Source: Candidatus Pelethomonas intestinigallinarum
GTDB taxonomy: Bacteria > Bacillota > Clostridia > Oscillospirales > Oscillospiraceae
Direction: 5' to 3'
NCBI GenBank assembly: GCA_018712665.1
Contig: DVGP01000063.1
Span: 1 to 6,295 of the forward strand
Length of the DNA stretch: 6,295 nt
This document shows positions 1 to 5,339 of this stretch, in pieces. Position 1 is the first letter of the stretch; the number at the start of each line of letters is the position of its first letter. The position numbers and the translations under genes are program-made. The notes beneath the pieces are model-generated. The model did not search any database and was not told where the DNA came from. It saw nothing but the letters and a program-made list of their open reading frames with translations.

Positions 1-179
1 GTGTTGATGGACACGTGGAGCAGAGCGGAGAGCTGCTTCAAGGTCTCCGGATTCGGGGTTGTCTCCCCCCTCTCCCACCGGGACACCGCCTGCCGGGTGA
101 CGTGGAGCTGGTCCGCCAGCTCCTGCTGGGATAGGCCCCGCTGCTCCCGCAGCTTGACCAGAACGTCCTTGCTTTCCAT
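1..179 (-). CDS. XRE-family helix-turn-helix transcriptional regulator (N-terminal part, cut by window edge)
   Basis: The 59 visible residues form a classic Cro/C1-type DNA-binding domain. It starts MESKDVLVKLREQRGLSQQE; the first helix pair is LSQQELADQL and the recognition helix region is VTRQAVSRWERG, followed by TPNPETLKQLSALL and VSIN. This is the common Firmicutes XRE pattern, in which the conserved Gln pairs and the SRWERG turn contact DNA. The C-terminal part, which would tell a plain HTH protein from one with a membrane or sensor domain, lies outside the window. The ATG at 179-177 has an AAAGGAG ribosome site (189-195) nine bases upstream. The gene lies 76 bases after the aminotransferase, in the same direction, with its own promoter-like sequence between. 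Target genes cannot be told from the sequence; autoregulation is common in the family but is not shown here. Confidence 0.9.
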   Translation of the reverse strand, partial: MESKDVLVKLREQRGLSQQELADQLHVTRQAVSRWERGETTPNPETLKQLSALLHVSIN

Positions 180-210
180 GGCTGTGATCTCCTTTGTATT
201 TGGTGCTACC

Positions 211-240
211 AGTATATCCCGGGAAACACAGTCCTGTAAA
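211..240 (-). promoter_or_regulatory. Putative sigma-A-type promoter for the XRE regulator
   Basis: Read on the minus strand, TTTACA (240-235) and TATACT (216-211) are each one base from the sigma-A consensus and are separated by 18 bases. The expected start of transcription falls near base 204. A small inverted repeat, TGGT-gct-ACCA (201-211), sits right there and could be an operator for this or another regulator. It is short enough to be chance. Confidence 0.5.
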
Positions 241-256
241 GCAACCGTCTGTTGCT
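240..256 (-). terminator. Weak terminator-like hairpin at the end of the aminotransferase gene
   Basis: On the minus strand AGCAAC and GTTGCT form a 6-bp stem with a 5-base loop, starting inside the aminotransferase stop codon and followed by only TTTAC. The stem is short and the T-run poor, and it overlaps the -35 of the next promoter. It may be a weak terminator or nothing; read-through into the XRE gene is likely. Confidence 0.25.
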
Positions 257-1527
257 CAGCCCAGCAGCTTCTCCAGGGCGGCCAGCTTCAGGCAGGTGCA
301 GAACACGTCGATGGCCACCTGGAGCTCCTCCACCGGGGGCAGGCTGGGGGCGATGCGGATGTTGCGGTCCCGGGGATCTACGCCGTAGGGGAAGGTGGCC
401 CCGGCGCCGGTCATGACGATCCCGGCCTCCTTGCACAATGCCAAGGTCCGTTTGGCCAGGCCGTCCATGGTGTCCACGCTGACAAAGTAGCCGCCCTTGG
501 GCCGCTTCCAGGAGGCGATGCCCAGGGGGGCGATCTTCTCCTCTAGAGCGGAGACCACCGCGTCAAACTTGGGCTTCATGATGGCGGCGTGCTTCTTCAT
601 CAGCTCCAGGGTGTGGGCCTTGTCCTTCAGATAGCGGACGTGGCGGAGCTGGTTGACCTTGTCGTAGCTGATGGTCTGAATGCTGAGCAGGTCCGTCATA
701 TATTTGATGTTGTCCACGCTGGAAGCCATAACGCTGATGCCGGCGCCGGGGAAGGTCACCTTGGAGGTGGAGGCGTACTCAAAGACCATGTCCGGGTTTC
801 CGGCCTCACGGCACAGGCTGATGATGTCCAGGAAGGGCACGAAGTCCCCGTCAAACTCGTGGATGCAGTAGGCGTTGTCCCACATGAGGAGGAAATCAGG
901 GGCGGCGGGCTTCAGATGGGCGATGCGATCAATGGTCTCGTCGCTGTAGATGATCCCCTCGGGGTTGGAGTACTTGGGCACACACCACATGCCCTTCACG
1001 GCGGGGTCCTTCACCGCCTCTTCCACCGCGTCCATGTCCGGGCCGGTCTCGGTCATGGGGATGGTGATGAGCTCCATGCCGAAGGACTGGCTGACCTTGA
1101 AGTGGCGGTCATAGCCCGGAGAGGGACACAGGAACTTGACGATGTCCAGCTTCGCCCAGGGCTTCTCACTGTGGAGCAGACCGTGGGTGTAGGCCTTGGC
1201 GATGGTGTCGTACATCAGGGTCAGGCTGGCGTTGCCGCCGATGAAGCACTCCTCGGCGCGGCAGCCCAGGATCTCGGCAAAGTAGCGCTTGGCGCAGGGC
1301 AGTCCGGTCAGCTCGCCGTAGTTGCGCACATCCACACCGTCCACCACGCAGTCCTCGGGGCTGGTGATGACGGTAAGCATGTCGCTGACCAGGTCCAGCT
1401 GGGCCTTTCCGGGCTTGCCCCGGGACATGTCCAGCTTCAGGCCCTTAGCCTTCAGAGCCTCAAATTCCTTCTCCACGGCCTGCCGCTCCGCCTGGAGCTG
1501 TTCCCGGGTCATACTCGTGTATTCCAT
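256..1527 (-). CDS. Aspartate aminotransferase, subgroup Ic (PLP-dependent, MocR-like aminotransferase fold)
   Basis: This cytoplasmic PLP enzyme of 423 residues very probably swaps the amino group between aspartate and 2-oxoglutarate, linking oxaloacetate and glutamate pools. It closely resembles, from memory, the Corynebacterium glutamicum AspT / mycobacterial type (Pfam Aminotran_MocR, PF12897). Shared blocks are LKLDMSRGKP near residue 31, DVRNYG (66-71), CPSPGYDRHF (134-143), PDMDAVEE, VKGMW, SNPEG with Asn188 contacting PLP, WDNAY with Asp217 and Tyr220, the Schiff-base lysine Lys256 in STSK, GAGIS, and IRIAPSLPPVEEL with Arg391 as the expected substrate carboxylate binder. All key residues are present and the length is full. 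ATG at 1527 is chosen (GGAG nine bases upstream); the adjacent GTG at 1530, six bases from the same GGAG, is an alternative. It follows the spoIVA terminator, so it probably has its own promoter. The exact substrate remains inferred. Confidence 0.92.
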   Translation of the reverse strand: MEYTSMTREQLQAERQAVEKEFEALKAKGLKLDMSRGKPGKAQLDLVSDMLTVITSPEDCVVDGVDVRNYGELTGLPCAKRYFAEILGCRAEECFIGGNASLTLMYDTIAKAYTHGLLHSEKPWAKLDIVKFLCPSPGYDRHFKVSQSFGMELITIPMTETGPDMDAVEEAVKDPAVKGMWCVPKYSNPEGIIYSDETIDRIAHLKPAAPDFLLMWDNAYCIHEFDGDFVPFLDIISLCREAGNPDMVFEYASTSKVTFPGAGISVMASSVDNIKYMTDLLSIQTISYDKVNQLRHVRYLKDKAHTLELMKKHAAIMKPKFDAVVSALEEKIAPLGIASWKRPKGGYFVSVDTMDGLAKRTLALCKEAGIVMTGAGATFPYGVDPRDRNIRIAPSLPPVEELQVAIDVFCTCLKLAALEKLLG

Positions 1528-1565
1528 CACTTGCTACTCCTTTCGGTAGGCGTTTCCCATATTTT

Positions 1566-1592
1566 ACTATACCGCCGGGAAAATAGCAAGAA
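1566..1592 (-). promoter_or_regulatory. Possible promoter for the aminotransferase gene
   Basis: A good -10 box, TATAGT (minus strand, 1571-1566), lies about 35 bases before the start codon and just after the spoIVA terminator. The matching -35 would fall in the T-rich tail of that terminator (TTTTCT-like) and is a poor match. Only the -10 is convincing. Confidence 0.3.
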
Positions 1593-1624
1593 AAAAGCGG
1601 CGGCCGCCCAAACCGGGCGGCCGC
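1590..1624 (-). terminator. Strong intrinsic terminator downstream of spoIVA
   Basis: On the minus strand a perfect 10-bp stem, GCGGCCGCCC / GGGCGGCCGC, with a 5-base loop is followed within three bases by six T residues (1596-1591). It starts 46 bases after the spoIVA stop codon and should separate spoIVA from the aminotransferase gene. Confidence 0.92.
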
Positions 1625-1670
1625 TGAAGGAAGAAAGCCGCATATTCGCCAAAAAATACAGACGACAGGC

Positions 1671-3149
1671 TCACAAAATAATGCAGATCAGGCCCCCGCT
1701 GCCCTCGTTGACGATCCGCTGAAGGGTCTCCTGGAACTTCAGCCGGGCGTCCATGGGCATCCGGTAGAGCTTCGCCTGGAGATCCTCGTTGACCAGCTCG
1801 TGGAAGCTGCGGCCGAAGATGTTGGACTCCCAGATCTTCCCCGGGTCGCCGCTAAACTTCTCCATCAGGTAGTTGACCATCTCCTCGCTCTGCTTCTCAT
1901 TGCCCACGATGGGGGAGACGGTGGATTCGATGTCCACCTTGAACATGTGGATGGAGGGAGCGGTGGCCTTGAGCTTGATACCGTACCGCCCGCCCTGCCG
2001 CATGACCTCCGGCTCCTCCAGCTGCAATTCGTCCATGGTGGGCATGACGATGCCGTAGCCCGTCTCGTAGACGTTTTCCAGGGCGGAAGCAACCTTTTCG
2101 TAGCGGGCCTTGATCCCCGCCAGCTCCGTCAGCAGCTCCATCAGATCTCCGTCGTCGGCCACGGTGAAGCCGGACTGTTCACTGAGGGTCTGGTAGAACA
2201 ACTCCCTGGGCAGCTGCAGCTCCGCCGTGGCCACGCCCCGGCCCAGGTCAATGGACAGCACCCGGCTGAGAGAGATATTCTCCGCCTCCCCCATGGCCCG
2301 CACCGTCGGCTCCACCTCCCGGATGTGGCGCATCTGGTCCCCGCCCTCCCGGATGGTGGAGAACAGGTTGGTCTTGATGGGGTGGTCCATGGGCAGAGCG
2401 TCCACCCAGGCCGGCAGCATCAGCCGCATCTCCCGCAGGGGGAACTCGTAGAGGATGCCCCTGATGATGTCTCGGATGGCCTCCTCCCCCAGCTCCAGGC
2501 AGTTCACCGGCAGGCAGCGGGTGCCGAAACGGCTCTCAATGTCCCGCGCGATGGTCTGGGCCCGGGAGGACTGGGGCTCCGCGGAGTTGAGCAGGACCAC
2601 AAAGGGCTTTCCCAGGGCCTGCAGCTCCGTGATGACCCGCTCCTCCGGCTCCAGATAGTCCTCCCGTGGAATATCGGTGATGGAGCCGTCGGTGGTGATG
2701 ACTACCGCCACGGTGGAGTGTTCCTCAATAACCTTTCGGGTGCCGATCTCCGCCGCCTCCGCCATGGGCATCTCCCGGTCCGACCAGGGAGTCATCACCA
2801 TCCGGGGCGTCCCGTCCTCGAACTGCCCCATGGCCCCCTTGACCATATAGCCTACACTGTCGATGAGCCGCACGGAAAAGGTGGCGCCCCCCTCCAGGGT
2901 GACCTCCACCGCCTCCTCGGGGACGAACTTGGGCTCCGCCGTCATGATGGTCCGGCCGCTGCCGGACTGGGGCAGCTCGTCGATGGCCCGTTCCCGGCGA
3001 TAGACGTTGTCGATGTTGGGGATGACACAGGTCTCCATAAATCGCTTGATAAAGGTGGATTTCCCTGTCCGCACAGGCCCCAGCACCCCCACAAAGAGGG
3101 ACCCTCCGGTCCTTGTGGCAATATCCTGGTAGATGTCGGTGTTCGTCAT
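1671..3149 (-). CDS. spoIVA: Stage IV sporulation protein A: ATPase that forms the spore coat basement layer
   Basis: SpoIVA is made in the mother cell, is recruited to the forespore outer membrane by SpoVM, and polymerises irreversibly using ATP to give the platform on which coat (and indirectly cortex) is built. The product is 492 residues, the same length as Bacillus subtilis SpoIVA as I remember it, and aligns with little or no gap. The TRAFAC-type ATPase domain shows Walker A GPVRTGKST (24-32, Lys30), the DELPQS...GRTIMT switch region with Thr70, and Walker-B-like LIDSVGY with Asp97. The family's invariant tail (GSGGLICIIL) ends the protein. Residue 71, a second threonine in B. subtilis (TTEP), is alanine here (TAEP). 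The ATG at 3149 is fixed by GGGAGGT four bases upstream and by homology starting at MTNTDIYQDIATRTGG; the longer open frame to 3338 is not coding. The gene is flanked by a sigma-E promoter and a strong terminator, so it forms a single-gene unit right after sipL. Confidence 0.98.
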   Translation of the reverse strand: MTNTDIYQDIATRTGGSLFVGVLGPVRTGKSTFIKRFMETCVIPNIDNVYRRERAIDELPQSGSGRTIMTAEPKFVPEEAVEVTLEGGATFSVRLIDSVGYMVKGAMGQFEDGTPRMVMTPWSDREMPMAEAAEIGTRKVIEEHSTVAVVITTDGSITDIPREDYLEPEERVITELQALGKPFVVLLNSAEPQSSRAQTIARDIESRFGTRCLPVNCLELGEEAIRDIIRGILYEFPLREMRLMLPAWVDALPMDHPIKTNLFSTIREGGDQMRHIREVEPTVRAMGEAENISLSRVLSIDLGRGVATAELQLPRELFYQTLSEQSGFTVADDGDLMELLTELAGIKARYEKVASALENVYETGYGIVMPTMDELQLEEPEVMRQGGRYGIKLKATAPSIHMFKVDIESTVSPIVGNEKQSEEMVNYLMEKFSGDPGKIWESNIFGRSFHELVNEDLQAKLYRMPMDARLKFQETLQRIVNEGSGGLICIIL

Positions 3150-3153
3150 AATG

Positions 3154-3160
3154 ACCTCCC
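3154..3160 (-). promoter_or_regulatory. Ribosome binding site that fixes the spoIVA start
   Basis: GGGAGGT on the minus strand lies four bases before the ATG at 3149. This decides the start against an in-frame upstream extension of 63 codons that would cross the promoter and the sipL terminator. Confidence 0.85.
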
Positions 3161-3237
3161 ATGCGCCGCCGCGCGTAGAATTTTGATCTGGTGACCTCCA
3201 GGCCTGGGAGGCCGCTTCCCTCCCGTTTCCTACCGTA

Positions 3238-3267
3238 ACTCTATGACAGCCTGGACAGGAATATGCC
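3238..3267 (-). promoter_or_regulatory. Sigma-E (mother-cell) promoter of spoIVA
   Basis: On the minus strand the -35 GGCATATT (3267-3260) matches the B. subtilis sigma-E consensus GKMATATT in full. A 14-base spacer leads to CATAGAGT (3245-3238), which fits CATACAMT at the CATA core, position 6 and the final T. Spacer length is ideal. The predicted start near 3231 gives a leader of about 80 bases before the spoIVA ATG. Mother-cell expression under sigma-E is what is known for spoIVA in other spore formers. Confidence 0.85.
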
Positions 3268-3280
3268 AAGGGTGGGACAA
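3252..3280. promoter_or_regulatory. Two SpoIIID-like boxes around the spoIVA promoter
   Basis: The plus strand carries GGGACAA (3274-3280) immediately upstream of the -35 and TGGACAGG (3252-3259) inside the promoter spacer. Both resemble the SpoIIID recognition sequence (about DGGACAAG as I recall it), the first more closely. A box within the spacer would suit repression late in sigma-E activity. The motif is short, so this is suggestive only. Confidence 0.35.
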
Positions 3281-3282
3281 AT

Positions 3283-3319
3283 CCATAGGCCCCCGCCATG
3301 CTGCGGCGGGGGCCTATGG
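3283..3319 (-). terminator. 15-bp hairpin between sipL and spoIVA, probable terminator
   Basis: A perfect 15-bp inverted repeat (CCATAGGCCCCCGCC and its complement) with a 7-base loop starts 22 bases after the sipL stop. On the minus strand it is followed by ATTTGTCC, a weak T-run, so termination may be partial. It ends 16 bases before the spoIVA -35 box. Confidence 0.7.
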
Positions 3320-3341
3320 CGTTATGGGCGGAAATCAACCG

Positions 3342-4874
3342 TTATCGGGCCTTCGGGATCAGCAGGAGCCGGTCTGTTGGGACCTGGCGTTCGTCGGACA
3401 GATCGTTGACCGCCATGATGGCCCGGCAGGTGGTGCGGTACTGCTTGGCCACGGACCAAAGCGTCTCCCCTGCCCCCACCTTTCGCAGAGTCAGGGATGG
3501 AATGGCGGGGGCATCCGCCGGTTCCTCCTGAATCTCTCCGCCACAGACGCACACATGGCGGCTAGGTCGGCAGACGTCCAGGGTCAGCTCCACGGGGAAG
3601 CGCAGCTCAATGCCGTCAGGCAGGATGCTGGCAATCACGTCTCCGTGACAGGCAGCCTGGGCGGCGATCTGGACGCCGGCGGGCTGCTCCGCGGGAGCGG
3701 TGACGGTAAACGCCTTGCTCACGCTGTGGAGGGCGTCGTTTTCATCCATATATAGGCACCGCCCCCACAGCGGGATCTCCAGGGTCTCCCCTCCCCCGCC
3801 CAGTTGGGCCCAGCTGCAGCGGATCTCTGTGTCCACCACCGCCTTCACCGCCGTACCGGTCTCCAGAAGCTCTCTGCCGTTTATGCGTCTGCTCTGCCGC
3901 TGGCTGTCCTCCCGCAGCGCCAGCTCGCCTGTCTGGCAGGACACAGGGGCGGCGGTGCTGTATAGGTCTGCGATGAACTCAATTTTTTCCGTGCGCCAGA
4001 CGGTGGCTCTGGCCCGCAGCAGCAGGGTCAGGGTCATCACATGGGCGTCGTCATCTCCGGCCTCCCCGCCCATGCGGCATTCGGCGCTGAGCAGGCGGTA
4101 GGCTGTCTCGCTCTCCCAACTCTCCTCCAGACCGCTTCCCTCCAGAATCTGGGAGAAGGGCAGCTCCTGCTGGAGCAGGGCCAGGCGGCCGCCGCTCTCC
4201 CGGTACAGAACGGAGGCGGCAATGATCCCCTTCACCACCAGCTTGCTGCCGATGAGCTTGCTGTCGGTGCCCCGGACGTCCATGCGGGTGGAGATGATCT
4301 CCTCCGCCCCGCCCCGGCCCGGGGACAGGGGCAGCTCCTCCACATAGGTAAACTCCTTCTCACGTATGGCGGCAATGACCCGGGTCTCCTTCTGCTCCCG
4401 GAGGAGCTCGATGCCGCTCTCCCCCTCCTCGGTCTGGGTGCACACGGACATCTCCCTCCGCCGGCAGCCCATGGGCCACAGGAGCAGGTCCGCCCGGGCC
4501 AGGACCTTCCGTGGGTTCAGCATCCTCGCGTCAACGCTCCGCAGCTCCCCACGAATATCCAGAAATTCGCAGGTTTCCTCCCCCTGGCTCTCCCCATAGC
4601 ATTGAAAGGGGATTTGAAAATGCAGGGCGCAGGGGCCGTCCCCTTTCTCCGGTATGTACAGCACCGACACATCCACCGCCCCGCTGGCGCAGAAGCGGCC
4701 ATCCCCTGTCATCTCCCGGCCCGTCAGATAGACCATTCCGGTGGTCTCTACGATCCGCGCGATATCCGCGCAGCTGTCCGGCACGATGCTCTCCCGCATA
4801 GTCTCGCAGGAGAAAGGTGTGAAGGCCAGGGGCTCGTAGTAGTCGTGTCCGGCCTTTTTCAGTTTCAGTTCCAT
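3342..4874 (-). CDS. sipL: SipL-like SpoIVA-interacting coat protein (SPOCS/DUF3794 repeats plus C-terminal LysM)
   Basis: In Clostridioides difficile SipL is the clostridial functional counterpart of SpoVID: it binds SpoIVA through its LysM domain and is needed to wrap the coat around the forespore. This product has 510 residues and no signal peptide or membrane helix, as expected for a mother-cell cytosolic coat protein. I see three repeated beta-rich units of SPOCS (DUF3794) type, centred on GMVYLTGR...VDVSVLYIPE...FQIPF (47-90), LVVKGIIAASVLYRE...QELPF (212-240) and LWGRCLYMDEND...SKAFTVT (369-392). A LysM domain follows at about 462-508 (GAGETLWSVAKQY with Trp473, then AIMAVNDL and LLLIPKAR). 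ATG 4874 is chosen: GGAGG lies 10 bases upstream, and the MELKLKK start follows it. An upstream ATG in frame (4949) has no ribosome site. It sits 93 bases after spoVM and 192 before spoIVA, which supports the assignment. A general DUF3794-LysM coat protein other than true SipL is the alternative. Confidence 0.9.
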   Translation of the reverse strand: MELKLKKAGHDYYEPLAFTPFSCETMRESIVPDSCADIARIVETTGMVYLTGREMTGDGRFCASGAVDVSVLYIPEKGDGPCALHFQIPFQCYGESQGEETCEFLDIRGELRSVDARMLNPRKVLARADLLLWPMGCRRREMSVCTQTEEGESGIELLREQKETRVIAAIREKEFTYVEELPLSPGRGGAEEIISTRMDVRGTDSKLIGSKLVVKGIIAASVLYRESGGRLALLQQELPFSQILEGSGLEESWESETAYRLLSAECRMGGEAGDDDAHVMTLTLLLRARATVWRTEKIEFIADLYSTAAPVSCQTGELALREDSQRQSRRINGRELLETGTAVKAVVDTEIRCSWAQLGGGGETLEIPLWGRCLYMDENDALHSVSKAFTVTAPAEQPAGVQIAAQAACHGDVIASILPDGIELRFPVELTLDVCRPSRHVCVCGGEIQEEPADAPAIPSLTLRKVGAGETLWSVAKQYRTTCRAIMAVNDLSDERQVPTDRLLLIPKAR

Positions 4875-4944
4875 GATTCGGCGTCCTCCCTTTCGCTTCG
4901 CTTCTCCGCTCCCAGCCTTCCGGCGGATGGCTCTCGCTGCTTCC

Positions 4945-4974
4945 AGCATATGAGAGGACGGGCCGTTTCATTCC
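4945..4974 (-). promoter_or_regulatory. Possible sigma-E promoter for sipL
   Basis: On the minus strand CATATGCT (4952-4945) fits the sigma-E -10 pattern, and GGAATGAA (4974-4967), 14 bases upstream, matches the first five positions of GKMATATT but not the last three. The -35 overlaps the spoVM stop codon. sipL could therefore be read both from here and by read-through from spoVM, as no terminator separates them. Confidence 0.4.
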
Positions 4975-5042
4975 TTGATCCCAAACAGTTTCCGCAGGAT
5001 GCCGCTCAGGCACCTGGGCGGCTTGACGACGACGATTTTCAT
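4968..5042 (-). CDS. spoVM: SpoVM, amphipathic peptide that anchors SpoIVA to the forespore membrane
   Basis: The 24-residue product begins MKIVVVKPPRCL, continues SGILRKLFG, and ends IKE. Against B. subtilis SpoVM (26 residues, from memory) it keeps Met1, Lys2, Lys7, Pro9, Leu12, Gly14, Ile15, Arg17 and Gly21 in register with no gap. SpoVM lies flat on the positively curved outer forespore membrane, tethers SpoIVA there, and in B. subtilis also interacts with FtsH. The helix after Pro9 is amphipathic with Arg/Lys on the polar face. AAAGGAGGT (5055-5047) lies five bases (counted from GGAGG) before the ATG, the best ribosome site in the window. It starts 13 bases after the stop of the 49-residue membrane protein gene, so the two are co-transcribed and probably translationally coupled. 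Oddities are Pro8 next to Pro9 and Cys11 where B. subtilis has Leu and Phe. It is easily missed by gene callers because of its size. Confidence 0.93.
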   Translation of the reverse strand: MKIVVVKPPRCLSGILRKLFGIKE

Positions 5043-5046
5043 GGGT

Positions 5047-5055
5047 ACCTCCTTT
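5047..5055 (-). promoter_or_regulatory. Ribosome binding site of spoVM, abutting the upstream stop codon
   Basis: AAAGGAGGT on the minus strand begins at the base directly after the TAG stop (5058-5056) of the upstream small gene. This arrangement favours re-initiation or coupled translation of spoVM. Confidence 0.85.
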
Positions 5056-5205
5056 CTATCTGCGCAGGCAGGCGCAGCCGCAGCCGATCAGCAGAAATGC
5101 CACGAGGAACAGAAGCGCTCCCACCGGAAAGATCGCGGCGATGAGGATGCCCGCTCCCAGCGCCAGCGCGCACAGGCCCAGGTACCTGCACCATCTGCAG
5201 CCCAT
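5056..5205 (-). CDS. Unrecognised 49-residue cysteine-rich two-helix membrane protein, coupled to spoVM
   Basis: I do not recognise this protein. It begins MGCRWCRYLGL, has a hydrophobic helix at about 8-26, a Pro27 break, a second helix at about 28-41, and ends GCGCACLRR. Arg4/Arg7 and Arg48/Arg49 put both ends on the cytoplasmic side by the positive-inside rule, giving a membrane hairpin. Six cysteines cluster at those ends: C3xxC6 and Cys12 near the start, C42xC44xC46 at the end. They could bind metal, form disulphides or be acylated; none of this is shown. AGGAGG lies eight bases before the ATG at 5205, and the stop is 13 bases before spoVM, so it is a real translated gene by signal and context. 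Position as first gene of the spoVM unit suggests a mother-cell role at the forespore membrane (inference). A non-sporulation role is possible. Confidence 0.8.
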   Translation of the reverse strand: MGCRWCRYLGLCALALGAGILIAAIFPVGALLFLVAFLLIGCGCACLRR

Positions 5206-5237
5206 AGTCAACGCCTCCTCTCCTCTGACTCACTTTC

Positions 5238-5245
5238 AGTATATA
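5238..5245 (-). promoter_or_regulatory. Possible -10 element of the spoVM operon promoter
   Basis: TATATACT on the minus strand stands alone as an AT-rich element in a GC-rich gap, about 33 bases before the small membrane gene. It fits the sigma-E -10 pattern at six of eight positions and also contains the sigma-A-like TATACT. No good -35 of either type is visible at the right distance (GTCACCAG at the sigma-E spacing matches only its first four bases). A promoter is expected here because rsgA ends in a strong terminator just upstream. Confidence 0.35.
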
Positions 5246-5298
5246 CAGCTCGCGGGCGGCTGGTGACGTGCTGTGACCTCCTCTGGAGCCCGAAGCAG

Positions 5299-5339
5299 AA
5301 AAAGAGCTGACGGACGCCGCAGTGTCGTCCGTCAGCTCT
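5299..5339 (-). terminator. Strong intrinsic terminator at the end of rsgA
   Basis: A perfect 14-bp inverted repeat (AGAGCTGACGGACG and complement) with a 9-base loop is followed on the minus strand by a run of T, then CTGCTTC. The first arm begins inside the rsgA TGA stop codon. It should end the prkC-rsgA transcript and separate it from the spoVM unit. Confidence 0.9.

Noticed and set aside
1..546. Plus-strand open frame of 181 codons at the left edge
   Set aside because: It runs antisense to the XRE gene and the aminotransferase, both of which have clear homology and ribosome sites.
589..1722. Long plus-strand open frame of 377 codons
   Set aside because: It is the antisense of the aminotransferase, with low-complexity Val/Gly/His/Leu-rich translation typical of GC-rich shadow frames and no family resemblance.
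1800..3194. Long plus-strand open frame of 464 codons
   Set aside because: It lies entirely opposite spoIVA, which is certain; the translation is His/Leu/Gly-rich and resembles no protein.
3150..3338. Upstream in-frame extension of SpoIVA by 63 residues
   Set aside because: It would cover the sigma-E promoter and part of the sipL terminator; family length and the ribosome site fix the start at 3149.
4875..4949. Upstream in-frame extension of SipL by 25 residues
   Set aside because: The ATG at 4949 has no ribosome site, and its Arg/Lys/Ala-rich lead is unlike the family; GGAGG precedes the ATG at 4874.
4531..5013. Minus-strand open frame of 160 codons over the spoVM-sipL gap
   Set aside because: It is out of frame with both spoVM and sipL, has no ribosome site, and its composition is that of a shadow frame.
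4041..5144. Plus-strand open frame of 367 codons opposite sipL and spoVM
   Set aside because: Shadow of sipL; it has no credible domain and crosses the spoVM and small-gene signals.
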